In this document: positions 35,211 through 44,952 of the stretch, one piece after another
How the letters are laid out: every line of letters starts with the position of its first letter
Numbering within the stretch: position 1 is the first letter of the stretch
Assembly (NCBI GenBank): GCA_039192165.1
Contig: JBCCXD010000001.1
Span: 62,001-126,000, forward strand
Origin: Dinoroseobacter sp039192165
Lineage (GTDB): Bacteria > Pseudomonadota > Alphaproteobacteria > Rhodobacterales > Rhodobacteraceae
Length of the DNA: 64,000 bases
Reading direction: 5' to 3'
Notes under the pieces: generated by a model
Told to the model about the DNA's origin: nothing
Databases searched by the model: none
The model's input: only the letters and a program-made list of their open reading frames with translations
Translations under genes and position numbers: made by a program

Positions 35211-37967
35211 GTGACCGACACCCCGGAACCTCCTGAAAATACAGACGAAACCGGCCCCGAACGCTCTGAATACGACGGGCCCTCGATCGCCATAGAAGAG
35301 GAGATGAAATCCTCTTATCTCGACTACGCGATGAGCGTGATCGTGAGCCGTGCGATCCCCGATCTGCGCGACGGCCTGAAGCCGGTGCACCGCCGTATCC
35401 TTTATGCGATGCATGAAACCGGAAACAGTCACGACAAAGCGTATCGCAAGTCCGCACGTCCCGTGGGTGATGTCATGGGAAAATACCACCCCCATGGCGA
35501 CAGCGCGATTTATGATGCGCTGGTGCGGATGGCGCAGGATTTTTCGATGTCGCTGCCGCTGCTCGATGGTCAGGGCAATTTTGGCTCGATGGATGGCGAT
35601 AATCCGGCGGCGATGCGCTACACCGAAGTGCGGATGGACAAACCGGCGGCCAGCCTGCTGGCGGACATCGAAAAGGACACCGTCGATTTTCAGGACAATT
35701 ACGACGGCAAAGACCAGGAACCGACCGTTCTGCCGGCGCGTTTCCCGAACATGCTGGTCAATGGAGCGGGTGGTATCGCCGTGGGAATGGCCACCAATAT
35801 CCCGCCGCACAATCTCGGCGAAGTGGTCGATGCAACCCTGGCATTGATCGATGAACCGGACCTCAGCACTGAGGACTTGATGCAATACGTCCCTGCCCCG
35901 GATTTCCCAACCGGAGGTCTGATTCTGGGCCGTGGCGGGGCGCGTAAAGCGTACTTGGAGGGGCGCGGCTCGGTCATCATCCGTGCAAAGACGCGGATCG
36001 AAGAAATCCGCAAGGATCGGTACGCAATCGTTCTGGATGAGATTCCCTATCAGGTAAACAAAGCTGCGATGATCGAAAAGATCGCCGATCTGGTGCGTGA
36101 GAAGAAGCTCGAAGGCATCTCGCATGTGCAGGATGAATCCGACCGCATCGGCGTGCGTGTCGTAATCGAACTGAAGCGGGATGCGACCGCGGAGGTCGTC
36201 CTCAACCAGCTCTTCCGGTTTACGCCCATGCAAACCTCGTTTGGGTGTAACATGCTGGCGCTCAACGGCGGACGGCCAGAACAGCTTACTTTGCGTGATT
36301 TTCTGAAGTATTTCATACAGTTTCGTGAGGAAGTTGTCGCGCGTCGAACCGCGTTTGATCTGCGCAAAGCGCGGGAACGCTCGCACATTCTTTGCGGTCT
36401 TGCTGTGGCGGTGTCGAATGTGGACGAGGTTGTCGCAACAATCCGCGCCTCCGCTGATGCTGCAGAAGCCAGAGAAAAACTGATGGCGCGTCGGTGGCCG
36501 GCGTCTGACATCGCCGACTACATTCGCCTGATCGACGATCCGACGCACACCATGAACGACGATGGGACCTACAACCTGTCTGAGACGCAAGCGCGCGCAA
36601 TCCTTGACCTGCGCCTGCAGCGCCTCACGCAGCTTGGCGTTAAGGAAGTTACCGACGAGCTGCAGGAGCTGGCCGCCAAGATCAAGGACTACCTCGATAT
36701 CCTGCGGTCGCGCGCGCGGATCATGTCGATCATTTCGGACGAGTTGCGCGAGGTGCGCGAGCAGTTTGCCGTGCCGCGCCGCACGGAGATCACCGAGTGG
36801 TCAGGCGATATGGAAGACGAGGACCTGATCGAGCGCGAAGACATGGTCGTAACTGTTACCTCTGGCGGATACATCAAGCGTACACCGCTGGTGGAATTCC
36901 GCGCGCAACGGCGCGGCGGCAAAGGCCTTGCCGGCATGGCAACGAAAGAAGACGATGTCGTTACAACACTGTTTGTTGCCAACACGCATACGCCCCTTTT
37001 AGTGTTTACAACCAACGGGATGGTATACAAGCTTAAGACATGGCGACTGCCTTCGGGCGGCAGAAATGCGCGCGGCAAGGCATTGGTGAATGTTCTGCCG
37101 ATTGATCCGGGAACGTCCATCGCAGCGATTATGCCCGTCGACCGCGACGAAGAGGATTGGGACGACTTGCAGATCGTTTTTGCGACGTCCGCCGGCGATG
37201 TGCGACGCAACGCGCTCAGCGATTTCACCAATGTCATGCGCAACGGCAAAATTGCCATGAAGCTCCCGGAAGGTGTGAGCCTCGTCAAAGCACGCATCTG
37301 TTCCGAAGATGACGACGTAATGCTTGTTACGGCGCTGGGTCGCGCAATCCGATTTAGATCGACCGATGTGCGGGTCTTCAAAGGCCGCGACAGCACAGGC
37401 GTGCGCGGCGTGAAACTGGCCAAAGAGGACACGTTGGTGTCTATGGCCGTCATTCGCCATTTTATCGCAACGCCGGAAGAGCGTGCAGCCTATCTGAAAA
37501 TGCGACGTGCTGTGGCAGGTTTGACGGACGAACCTGAAGCAGATGATGAAGAAGAAGTAAGCGATACCGCTCTGAGCCCGGAACGTTATGCTGAGATGTC
37601 TGCATCTGAAGATCTGATCCTGACGATCACAACCGGCGGTACAGGCAAGATCAGTTCAAGCCACGACTATCCGGTGCGCGGGCGTGGCGGTCAGGGCGTG
37701 GCGGCGATGGACAAAGGCTTGCGCGGTGGCCCTCTGATCGCGTGTTTCCCGGTTGAGATGGACGATCAGATCATGCTGGTAACATCCACCGGACAGTCGA
37801 TCCGTTGCCCCGTGGACGGCATCAGCTTCCGTTCGCGCGCAGCAGGTGGCGTGAAAGTCTTCGATACAGCTCCGGATGAGAAGGTTGTTTCGGTTGCTTA
37901 TATCGCCGACCAGGGTGAAGAAGGTGACGAAAGTGACGATGCGGAGCACCCTGTCGGCGATAATTGA
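35211..37967 (+). CDS. gyrA: DNA gyrase subunit A
   Basis: Breakage-reunion subunit of gyrase. 918 aa from a GTG at 35211, preceded by AGAGGA; a TTG ten codons upstream is also in frame but less likely. Catalytic Tyr137 in AAMRYTEVRM. The quinolone-resistance region reads HPHGDSAIYD with Ser98 and Asp102, the sensitive residues. The C-terminal beta-pinwheel carries the GyrA-box QRRGGKG near residue 570. The last 30 residues are acidic. An insertion-like acidic linker (DEPEADDEEEVSD, about 770) is normal for alphaproteobacteria. Confidence 0.97.
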   Translation: MTDTPEPPENTDETGPERSEYDGPSIAIEEEMKSSYLDYAMSVIVSRAIPDLRDGLKPVHRRILYAMHETGNSHDKAYRKSARPVGDVMGKYHPHGDSAIYDALVRMAQDFSMSLPLLDGQGNFGSMDGDNPAAMRYTEVRMDKPAASLLADIEKDTVDFQDNYDGKDQEPTVLPARFPNMLVNGAGGIAVGMATNIPPHNLGEVVDATLALIDEPDLSTEDLMQYVPAPDFPTGGLILGRGGARKAYLEGRGSVIIRAKTRIEEIRKDRYAIVLDEIPYQVNKAAMIEKIADLVREKKLEGISHVQDESDRIGVRVVIELKRDATAEVVLNQLFRFTPMQTSFGCNMLALNGGRPEQLTLRDFLKYFIQFREEVVARRTAFDLRKARERSHILCGLAVAVSNVDEVVATIRASADAAEAREKLMARRWPASDIADYIRLIDDPTHTMNDDGTYNLSETQARAILDLRLQRLTQLGVKEVTDELQELAAKIKDYLDILRSRARIMSIISDELREVREQFAVPRRTEITEWSGDMEDEDLIEREDMVVTVTSGGYIKRTPLVEFRAQRRGGKGLAGMATKEDDVVTTLFVANTHTPLLVFTTNGMVYKLKTWRLPSGGRNARGKALVNVLPIDPGTSIAAIMPVDRDEEDWDDLQIVFATSAGDVRRNALSDFTNVMRNGKIAMKLPEGVSLVKARICSEDDDVMLVTALGRAIRFRSTDVRVFKGRDSTGVRGVKLAKEDTLVSMAVIRHFIATPEERAAYLKMRRAVAGLTDEPEADDEEEVSDTALSPERYAEMSASEDLILTITTGGTGKISSSHDYPVRGRGGQGVAAMDKGLRGGPLIACFPVEMDDQIMLVTSTGQSIRCPVDGISFRSRAAGGVKVFDTAPDEKVVSVAYIADQGEEGDESDDAEHPVGDN

Positions 37968-38145
37968 GCCTTGCTGCCATCCGGACGCAGACCTGTTTAT
38001 CGGTTTATGAAAATTAACCTTAAGGTGATGTCTTAACCAACCGGTAAGCTTTGCCTTTTCGAAGCTCGTATAATTTGAAAGAACGGGAGCACCGCTTGGG
38101 GGCTGGCGGCTGAACAGTGTCTACCACCTAATCCGGGAGCCTCCG

Positions 38146-38895
38146 ATGTTTCTTTCTGCGCGCCTTTTGGCGCCCTTTGTTTCTGTGTTCGCATCGCTCT
38201 TGTTCGCCGCGACACCTCTTTTGGCTCAATCCAGTCTTGGCGTTGCCGGGTTTGTTGCGGAACTCGGCGTCGATGACGGCAATGGTGCGGGTCTTGCGCA
38301 ACTCGATACCGCCATCACGCCCGCGCATGGTCTCCAACTGGATCTGAGCCTCACGGACTATGCTGAAGGTGCTGTGGGTGAAGTCGCAGCACATCTCTAC
38401 ATGACACCGGTTGACGGCCAGAAATACGGGCTCTTTTCCTTCCTGGGAGATGTCGACGGGCGGTCCCGCACCTATGGCGCCCTCGGGCTTGAGGGTCAGT
38501 TTAAGCTACGGTCAGACACCGCACTAGATATCAGTGGCGGTATTGCACTGGCGGATCCGGGTGGCTGGGATTTTGTGTTTGTCGATGCCGGGTTAAACCA
38601 TGCGATTGGTCACGGGTTTCGCCTGGAGTATGGCCTGACATTGACTGAGATCGACGAGAGTGCCCTGAGTACAATCGGCGCCCAGGCTCGGTTCGGTCTG
38701 CGCTATGCGCCCTCTGCAGCAAACTGGGGCGCCTTTGCAGAAGCACGTTACGACGATTTTGACGGAGACAGAGAAACAACCTTCCGCTTTGGGATCACGT
38801 TTAACCTCGGGCGCGGCACCGGATTTGCTCCGAAAAACCGGATGTTCAGGACCGCAGATCCCCTGGGGCCACTGTTCCGCCGCGGGCTTCTTTAG
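38146..38895 (+). CDS. Predicted outer-membrane beta-barrel or periplasmic protein
   Basis: 249 aa with a signal peptide (VFASLLFAATPLLAQ). The mature part alternates polar and hydrophobic residues and has repeated strand-like segments (GHGFRLEYGLTLTEID, GAQARFGLRYAP, WGAFAEARYDDFDGD, TTFRFGITFNLGRG), suggesting a small beta-barrel. The last residues are not the usual terminal aromatic. Not recognised as a named family. It ends 43 bp before trmFO. Confidence 0.65.
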   Translation: MFLSARLLAPFVSVFASLLFAATPLLAQSSLGVAGFVAELGVDDGNGAGLAQLDTAITPAHGLQLDLSLTDYAEGAVGEVAAHLYMTPVDGQKYGLFSFLGDVDGRSRTYGALGLEGQFKLRSDTALDISGGIALADPGGWDFVFVDAGLNHAIGHGFRLEYGLTLTEIDESALSTIGAQARFGLRYAPSAANWGAFAEARYDDFDGDRETTFRFGITFNLGRGTGFAPKNRMFRTADPLGPLFRRGLL

Positions 38896-38938
38896 CCGCC
38901 TCTTCCCAACGGCGCGCCGACAGGTTACATCCCGCCCC

Positions 38939-40297
38939 ATGACCGAAACAGTGAATATCGTCGGCGGCGGGATGGCCGGGTCGGAAGCCGCGTGGCAGGC
39001 TGCGAACGCTGGCGTGCCGGTACGGCTTTTTGAAATGCGCCCGACCGTCGAAACCTTCGCCCACAAGACCGGCTATCTGGCCGAGATGGTATGTTCTAAT
39101 TCTTTCCGTTCGGACGATGACGAGCAGAACGCGGTCGGTTTGCTGCATTGGGAAATGCGCGCGGCCGGTGGCCTGATCATGAAGATGGCGGACAAGCACA
39201 GCTTGCCGGCCGGGGGCGCGTTGGCTGTTGATCGCGACGCGTTTGCAGCCGAGGTGACGGAACATCTCCGTGCCCACCAGTTGATCGAAATCGTCGAGCG
39301 GGAGGTTACCGCTCTTCCACAAGACGGGCGCTGGATCGTGGCCACTGGGCCGCTCACAGGCTCGGATCTGGCTGCGGCGATCGCAGAAGCGGCGGGACAG
39401 GAGAGTCTCGCCTTCTTCGATGCGATTGCCCCGATTGTCTATGCTGAGAGCATCGACATGGACAAAGCTTGGCGCCAGTCTCGCTACGACAAAGGCGAGA
39501 CCCTGGAGGAACGTCAGGCCTATATCAACTGCCCGATGAGCCGCGATCAGTACGAGGCTTTCATTGACGCGCTTCTGGCCGCCGAAAAGACGCAGTTCAA
39601 ACCCGGAGAAACCGCAGGATACTTCGACGGGTGCCTGCCCATTGAAGTCATGGCAGAGCGTGGACGCGAAACTCTGCGTCATGGGCCGATGAAGCCTGTG
39701 GGGCTGACCAATCCGCACGATCCTGAAACCAAAGCGCATGCCGTCGTTCAATTGCGCCGGGACAATGCGCTTGGCACGCTTTACAACATCGTGGGCTTCC
39801 AAACGAAAATGAAATACGGCGCGCAGACCGAGGTCTTTCGGATGATCCCCGGGCTACAAGACGCGCGCTTTGCCCGGCTCGGCGGCATTCATCGCAACAC
39901 GTTCATCAACTCCCCTTCTCTGCTCGATGACCAGATGCGCATGCGCGCGCGGCCAAACCTCCGGTTTGCCGGACAGATCACCGGGGTTGAAGGCTATGTG
40001 GAAAGTGCCGCGATGGGGCTTCTTGCCGGGCGAATGGCCGCGGCAGAAGCGCAAGGGCGCACACTGCCGGCCCCGCCCGGAGCCACCGCGATGGGGGCAC
40101 TTGTCCATCACATCTCCGGCGGCGCCGAAGCCAAGACTTTCCAGCCAATGAATGTCAACTTCGGTCTTTTCCCGCCGATTGACGCGCGAGGCGGCCGCCG
40201 CGGCCGCAAAGAGCGCTACAAAGCCTATACGGACCGCGCAAAGGTCGCGTTCAACGACTGGCTCTTGGAACAAGACGCAGCGCCGGACGCCGCCTGA
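38939..40297 (+). CDS. trmFO: TrmFO, folate/FAD-dependent tRNA (uracil-54) methyltransferase
   Basis: Forms ribothymidine at position 54 of the tRNA T loop using methylene-tetrahydrofolate and FADH2. 452 aa. NIVGGGMAGSEAAWQAA is the FAD-binding motif; MVCSNSFRSDD contains the conserved cysteine and ALAVDRDAFA follows; LVHHISGGAEAKTFQPMNVN is near the end. Start ATG at 38939 gives the standard N terminus MTETVNIVG; the frame is open upstream but overlaps the preceding gene. Confidence 0.95.
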   Translation: MTETVNIVGGGMAGSEAAWQAANAGVPVRLFEMRPTVETFAHKTGYLAEMVCSNSFRSDDDEQNAVGLLHWEMRAAGGLIMKMADKHSLPAGGALAVDRDAFAAEVTEHLRAHQLIEIVEREVTALPQDGRWIVATGPLTGSDLAAAIAEAAGQESLAFFDAIAPIVYAESIDMDKAWRQSRYDKGETLEERQAYINCPMSRDQYEAFIDALLAAEKTQFKPGETAGYFDGCLPIEVMAERGRETLRHGPMKPVGLTNPHDPETKAHAVVQLRRDNALGTLYNIVGFQTKMKYGAQTEVFRMIPGLQDARFARLGGIHRNTFINSPSLLDDQMRMRARPNLRFAGQITGVEGYVESAAMGLLAGRMAAAEAQGRTLPAPPGATAMGALVHHISGGAEAKTFQPMNVNFGLFPPIDARGGRRGRKERYKAYTDRAKVAFNDWLLEQDAAPDAA

Positions 40298-40300
40298 GCG

Positions 40301-41158
40301 GTGCGCACGCGTTTTGCTCCCTCGCCAACGGGTCCGCTTCATCTCGGGCATGCCTTTTCAGCACTGACCGCGTGGCGGCGGGCACGGGACGCGCACGGAT
40401 CGTGTCTCTTGCGGATCGAGGATATCGACCAGAGTCGCGCCCGCCCGGAATGGGAGGAGCTGATTTTCCGGGATCTGAATTGGCTTGGTCTCGACTGGCC
40501 CAAGCCCGTCATGCGGCAATCAGACCGCATGACCGCGTACTCCTTGGCACTAGACCGTCTGTGGGCGGAAGGCTTGCTTTACCCATGCACTTGCAATCGC
40601 CGTGATATTCTCGCAGCTGCATCAGCGCCCCAGGACGGCGCACCGCTCACGGGGCCCGATGGTGTGGTGTATCCAGGCACCTGCCGCAACAAACACAGCC
40701 GTACCGGCGCGCGACCACGTGATGTGGCCCTTCGGCTTGATATGGAGGCCGCGCTTTCGGACATTCAGGCCCTTGCCTTTACCGAAACCGGCGCAGGGCC
40801 TTCGGGTGAGACGGGTATGATCGACATTGCGGTGAAGGACCTGATCTCGCAGGTCGGGGACGTTGTTCTGGCACGACGGGATATGGGCACCTCATACCAC
40901 CTTGCTGTCGTGGTTGACGATGCCGCGCAGGACATCTCGGAAGTGGTGCGCGGCGCCGACCTGTTCGAGGCCACACCGATCCATATCGCGCTGCAGCGCC
41001 TGCTTGATTTTCCCACCCCTGCATATCATCACCATCGTCTGATCCGCGACGAGACCGGAAAGCGGCTAGCCAAGCGCGACAATGCACGGGCGCTTCATCT
41101 GTTCCGGGATGCGGGCAAAAGCCCGGCGGATATCCGCAACATGGTCGGTTTCAGCTAG
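40301..41158 (+). CDS. gluQ: Glutamyl-Q tRNA(Asp) synthetase
   Basis: 285-aa truncated glutamyl-tRNA synthetase paralogue that attaches glutamate to queuosine in tRNA-Asp. RFAPSPTGPLHLGHAFSALTA holds the HIGH-type motif, GKRLAKRDNA the KMSKS-type motif, and the anticodon-binding half of GltX is missing, as expected. A zinc site is suggested by YPCTCNR and GTCRN. GTG start three bases after the trmFO stop. The 3' end overlaps olsA convergently by 8 bp. Confidence 0.93.
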   Translation: MRTRFAPSPTGPLHLGHAFSALTAWRRARDAHGSCLLRIEDIDQSRARPEWEELIFRDLNWLGLDWPKPVMRQSDRMTAYSLALDRLWAEGLLYPCTCNRRDILAAASAPQDGAPLTGPDGVVYPGTCRNKHSRTGARPRDVALRLDMEAALSDIQALAFTETGAGPSGETGMIDIAVKDLISQVGDVVLARRDMGTSYHLAVVVDDAAQDISEVVRGADLFEATPIHIALQRLLDFPTPAYHHHRLIRDETGKRLAKRDNARALHLFRDAGKSPADIRNMVGFS

Positions 41159-41981
41159 AGCCGCCCCAGTCGGCATAGGCACTGCGCACGATCGTCTCGC
41201 AGGCTTGCGCCAGTGCCTTGCGGTCGGGATAGTCTTTCACGGCCAGTGGGGGATGAAAGGTAAGGCTCACTCGCCCATTGCGGCGTGCGGCCAGTACATG
41301 CAGCAGGTGGCTTCCAAACTCCATGTCTCCCCACCAGCCATAAAACCGTGGCTCCTGACCCTCTGGCGCTCTGTAGAGAACTGAGACCGGTTGAATATGC
41401 AGAAAACTCTTCAACTCATCTGAAAAAAACGCGGCAAAGAGTGTTGGTTTAAATGGCAAAACGCGCCGCCCATCAGAACTGGTTCCTTCCGGGAAGAAAA
41501 GAAGCTTATGCCCGGCCTTCAACCGGCCTTCGAACAAATCCGCCTGCGCCTTTGCCTCGCTGCGATCGCGCGCGATGAACACAGTGCCGGTGGCACGTGC
41601 CAGCCATCCAATACCAGGCCACTTCGCCACCTCTGATTTGGACACGAAGTATATCCTCTGGAACGCGTTCAGGCTGAAAATGTCGAGCCAGCTGGCATGA
41701 TTGGCCACAACGGCGCCGTGTTCAGTCATAGGGCGACCTTTAGACTCCACACTAAAGCCCATGAAAAACAGGGCACTGCGGCATACAAACTGGGTAATCC
41801 ACGGCGTAACAGGACGGTTGACCCCGCATAGCGGGCGCTCGACCAGACGCACCAAAAGCAAAAGCAAAAGGCACCCGTATGTGATGCCGCCAACAAGCGT
41901 GCCGCGCACCAATACGCGCAGCCAGCCTGCTGCGGTGATCGGCGGCATGTCGGGAACGCTGTCAGAGGTCCAGGTGCTCAC
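41151..41981 (-). CDS. olsA: OlsA, 1-acyl-glycerol-3-phosphate/lyso-ornithine-lipid acyltransferase
   Basis: Second step of ornithine-lipid synthesis (O-acylation of lyso-ornithine lipid) and sometimes phosphatidic acid formation. 276 aa with two N-terminal membrane segments. The PlsC motif appears as NHASWLDIF and FFPEGTSSDG. Starts inside the olsB stop (ATGA), so the pair is coupled. Confidence 0.9.
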   Translation of the reverse strand: MSTWTSDSVPDMPPITAAGWLRVLVRGTLVGGITYGCLLLLLLVRLVERPLCGVNRPVTPWITQFVCRSALFFMGFSVESKGRPMTEHGAVVANHASWLDIFSLNAFQRIYFVSKSEVAKWPGIGWLARATGTVFIARDRSEAKAQADLFEGRLKAGHKLLFFPEGTSSDGRRVLPFKPTLFAAFFSDELKSFLHIQPVSVLYRAPEGQEPRFYGWWGDMEFGSHLLHVLAARRNGRVSLTFHPPLAVKDYPDRKALAQACETIVRSAYADWGGSS

Positions 41982-42748
41982 TTAGAACCACTTTTGGTAT
42001 AGAAACCGCGGTGCTTTTCAGACATGCGGTTCACGTCGATGACCAAACAAACGTCGGTGGTATTAAAGGCGTGGTCAATGAAGGCCCCGTCTCCTACAAA
42101 CCCACCCAGCCGCAGGTAGCCCTTTATCAGTGCAGGGATCGCTTTCACAGCCGCCAGACGGTCAATCTGGTCGGGCGCAATGATGTCCATCCGCCGTGCG
42201 TTTTCGGATAGTGCAGTAACGCGCAGGTCTTCCGGTGCAAGATGCCGATCATAAAGATGGCTGAGCGGTTGCCCCAGTTTTTCGACATCAGTGCCGTGGA
42301 AGCTTGCAACACCGAAGAGGATCTCAATGTTGCGCTCCACCACATAAGCCGCCAGAGCACGCCACATCTCGGCCAGTGCTGTGCCTCCGCGGTAGTCGCG
42401 ATGCAGGCAGGAGCGTCCAAGTTCTAAAAGCTCGCGCCCCCCTTTGCGCAGCGGTGCGATATCGTACTCGCCCTCGGTGTAAAAAGTGCCGATCTCTGCG
42501 ACACGACTCCCCGGCATCAGGCGGTAAACGCCCACAACGGGGTCGTCAGGGCGCGATTGGTCTTCGAGCAACAGATGATCATAGACCGGGTCGAAGATAT
42601 CTGCTTCCAAGCCGGCTTCGTGATCTACTCCTGCGCCGCCCCCTCCAAGTTCGCGCACAAAGACGTCGTATCGCAGCCGTTGGGCTGCGCGCAAATCGGC
42701 TTCAGTGCTTGCGAGGCGTGTCTGGAATATGGGATCGGCGCGCGGCAT
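41978..42748 (-). CDS. olsB: OlsB, L-ornithine N-alpha-acyltransferase
   Basis: First step of ornithine-lipid synthesis: transfers a 3-hydroxyacyl chain from ACP to ornithine. 256 aa GNAT-fold protein (Acetyltransf_5) with AAQRLRYDVFVRELGG, LLLEDQSRPDDPVVGVYRLM and ELGRSCLHRDYRGG. Ornithine lipids replace phospholipids under phosphate limitation in marine Roseobacters; no Pho box was identified upstream. Confidence 0.92.
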   Translation of the reverse strand: MPRADPIFQTRLASTEADLRAAQRLRYDVFVRELGGGGAGVDHEAGLEADIFDPVYDHLLLEDQSRPDDPVVGVYRLMPGSRVAEIGTFYTEGEYDIAPLRKGGRELLELGRSCLHRDYRGGTALAEMWRALAAYVVERNIEILFGVASFHGTDVEKLGQPLSHLYDRHLAPEDLRVTALSENARRMDIIAPDQIDRLAAVKAIPALIKGYLRLGGFVGDGAFIDHAFNTTDVCLVIDVNRMSEKHRGFYTKSGSK

Positions 42749-42857
42749 CTGGTCCGTTTTTTCTTTCTCTTAAAAACGCCCTTGTTGAAATGCAACAGCT
42801 CCCGACTTGACTCTACCTTAGGTTGTTATATGATCTGGCGATGTACGCAAAAGTGTA

Positions 42858-43043
42858 TTAGCTCGCGTCGAATACTCGATCCAGGGTCACACGACGTCCA
42901 TCCAGCACGACTTTGCCTTCGTGTTCAAAGTTAACGGTAATGCGAGACTCGATGTTCGACTGCACTTGCCCCAAACCCCAATCCGGTCGGTCCGGATGTC
43001 GGACAAGCATGCCGGGCTCGAGCAACGCATTTACTTCGCTCAT
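42858..43043 (-). CDS. DUF3553 small protein
   Basis: 61 aa. LLEPGMLVRHPDRPDWGLGQVQS and ITVNFEHEGKVVLDGRRV are the DUF3553 pattern, resembling the CarD/UvrD C-terminal Tudor-like fold that touches RNA polymerase or DNA. Divergent from chpT with 38 bp between starts. Function unknown. Confidence 0.82.
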   Translation of the reverse strand: MSEVNALLEPGMLVRHPDRPDWGLGQVQSNIESRITVNFEHEGKVVLDGRRVTLDRVFDAS

Positions 43044-43081
43044 TGAAGGCTCCGTTCTAGCAAAGGCAAAAGCACCATTCC

Positions 43082-43672
43082 ATGGATGATCAGGACCTGA
43101 CCGCCCTTGTCGGATCGCGCATATGTCACGATCTTATTAGCCCGCTTAGCGCAATCGGCAATGGGCTTGAGCTCTTGCAGATGTCCGGAGGGCCGGAGTC
43201 GGCCGAAGTCGAACTGATTTCGAACAGCCTCGAAAGTGCGACAGCGCGCATCAGGTTTTTCCGGATCGCCTTCGGGGACGCTCGCCCAGGACAGATCATC
43301 TCGGGACACGAAGTGGAAAGCGCTTTGCGCTTTGCCTTCAAAAATACGCGCCTCGACCTCCAGATCGACGCAAGAGATATGCAGCGGCAGACAGCGCGCT
43401 TTCTGTTTTTATCCTTGCAGTGCTTAGAAACCGCTATGGCCTATGGGGGCCAGATCTCGGCCGAATTCACCGAGGACAAGATCACTCTCACTGGAACAGC
43501 GGACAGATTTGCGCGCGAGGACGCTGTCTGGGATTATCTCACGTCCGCCATGCAGAGCTACGAGTTGAGGCCCGCGCAGGTGCACTTCGCCCTGCTGAGA
43601 GATCACGCGCTGCAGGCGGGGCGATCCATCCGGCTCTCAAACACCACAACCACTCTCAGCTTGACGGTGTGA
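43082..43672 (+). CDS. chpT: ChpT-type histidine phosphotransferase
   Basis: 196 aa. The phosphorylated histidine is H16 in SRICHDLISPLSAIGNG, followed by a degenerate ATPase-like domain that cannot bind ATP, as in Caulobacter ChpT. It relays phosphate from CckA to CtrA and CpdR; in Roseobacters this system controls motility and gene-transfer agents. The next gene, proA, is convergent 14 bp away. Confidence 0.9.
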   Translation: MDDQDLTALVGSRICHDLISPLSAIGNGLELLQMSGGPESAEVELISNSLESATARIRFFRIAFGDARPGQIISGHEVESALRFAFKNTRLDLQIDARDMQRQTARFLFLSLQCLETAMAYGGQISAEFTEDKITLTGTADRFAREDAVWDYLTSAMQSYELRPAQVHFALLRDHALQAGRSIRLSNTTTTLSLTV

Positions 43673-43686
43673 GACGACGACAGCTG

Positions 43687-44952
43687 CTAGGCGCGGATTG
43701 TTCCATTGCCATCGACGAGGTATTTGAACGAGGTCAGTTGCTCTGCTCCAACAGGCCCACGCGCATGCATCTTACCGGTCGCAATACCGATTTCCGCTCC
43801 CATGCCGAACTCGCCCCCATCCGCGAATTGCGTCGAGGCGTTGCGCATCAGGATCGCGCTGTCGAGCCGGGTGAAGAAGCGATCCGCAGTTGCATCATTT
43901 TCGGTCAGAATACAATCGGTGTGCTGTGAGCCGAACCGGCGGATGTGGTCGATTGCGCCGTCTACACCCTCGACGATCTTGGCGGCAATGATCATGTCCA
44001 GAAACTCGCGTCCGAAATCGTCGGGCTCCGCGGCAACAGTCCCGTCGATTTGCAAAAGATCTCCGTCCGCGCGGACTTCGACGCCTGCACCCATAAGCTC
44101 TGTCAAGAATGTCGCCCCGTGCATATCAAACCAGTCACGATCCACAAGAATACACTCAGCGGCACCACAAATGCCCGTGCGCCGCGTTTTGGCATTCAAG
44201 ATGACCCTGGACGCCTTGTCAGCATCCGCATCCGCGTCCACGTAGATGTGGCAGATACCCTCCAGATGCGCGAAAACGGGCACGCGCGCATCCGCCTGCA
44301 CACGGCCTACAAGGCCTTTACCGCCCCGTGGGATGATCACATCGATCGAGTCAGTCATCGTCAGCATTTCGCCCACTGCGTCCCGGTCGCGTGTCGGAAC
44401 AAGCTGTATCGCGTCCTCCGGCAGGTCCGCCGCGCGCAAACCTTCAACCAGACAGGCATGTATCGCGCCAGAAGAGTGGAAGCTCTCGGAGCCCCCGCGC
44501 AATATCACCGCGTTGCCTGACTTCAGACAAAGCGCGCCTGCGTCGGCCGTTACATTAGGGCGGCTTTCATAAATGACCCCGATCACCCCAAGCGGAGTGC
44601 GGACACGGCGGATATGGAGGCCAGTGGGACGGTCCCATTCGGAGATAACCTCCCCGACCGGGTCATTTTGCGCCGCAATCGCGCGCAGACCCTCGCAGAT
44701 GCCCTGAATGCGCGCCTCGTCCAGCATGAGCCGGTCCATCATCGCGCGAGACAACCCCTTGGAGCGGCCAAACTCCAGATCCAGTGCATTGGCGGCCAGG
44801 ATGTCCGCCCGCCCAGACCAGATCGCGTCTGCCGCGGCTGTCAGCGCATGTTCCTTGGCTTTTGCCGGGGCGAAGGCGAGTTCGGCGCTTGCTCTACGGG
44901 CTTTCGTGCCAATTTCGGCCATGAGGGCGGGAATATCTGCAAAGTCTTTCAT
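43687..44952 (-). CDS. proA: Glutamate-5-semialdehyde dehydrogenase
   Basis: Reduces glutamyl 5-phosphate to the semialdehyde in proline synthesis. 421 aa, normal length. The nucleophile is in RRTGICGAAECILVD and the cofactor region in VIPRGGKGLVGRVQ. Start overlaps the proB stop (ATGA). Confidence 0.96.
   Translation of the reverse strand: MKDFADIPALMAEIGTKARRASAELAFAPAKAKEHALTAAADAIWSGRADILAANALDLEFGRSKGLSRAMMDRLMLDEARIQGICEGLRAIAAQNDPVGEVISEWDRPTGLHIRRVRTPLGVIGVIYESRPNVTADAGALCLKSGNAVILRGGSESFHSSGAIHACLVEGLRAADLPEDAIQLVPTRDRDAVGEMLTMTDSIDVIIPRGGKGLVGRVQADARVPVFAHLEGICHIYVDADADADKASRVILNAKTRRTGICGAAECILVDRDWFDMHGATFLTELMGAGVEVRADGDLLQIDGTVAAEPDDFGREFLDMIIAAKIVEGVDGAIDHIRRFGSQHTDCILTENDATADRFFTRLDSAILMRNASTQFADGGEFGMGAEIGIATGKMHARGPVGAEQLTSFKYLVDGNGTIRA

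Noticed and set aside
35064..36590. Open frame of 508 codons on the minus strand inside gyrA
   Set aside because: Lies entirely opposite a certain gene; composition (many His, Arg, Asp) is that of a GC-rich antisense frame and no family is recognised.
38014..38037. Cluster of TTAA boxes upstream of the beta-barrel gene, possible CtrA site
   Set aside because: The spacings between TTAA repeats are 2 and 9 bases, not the 7 of the CtrA consensus TTAA-N7-TTAAC.
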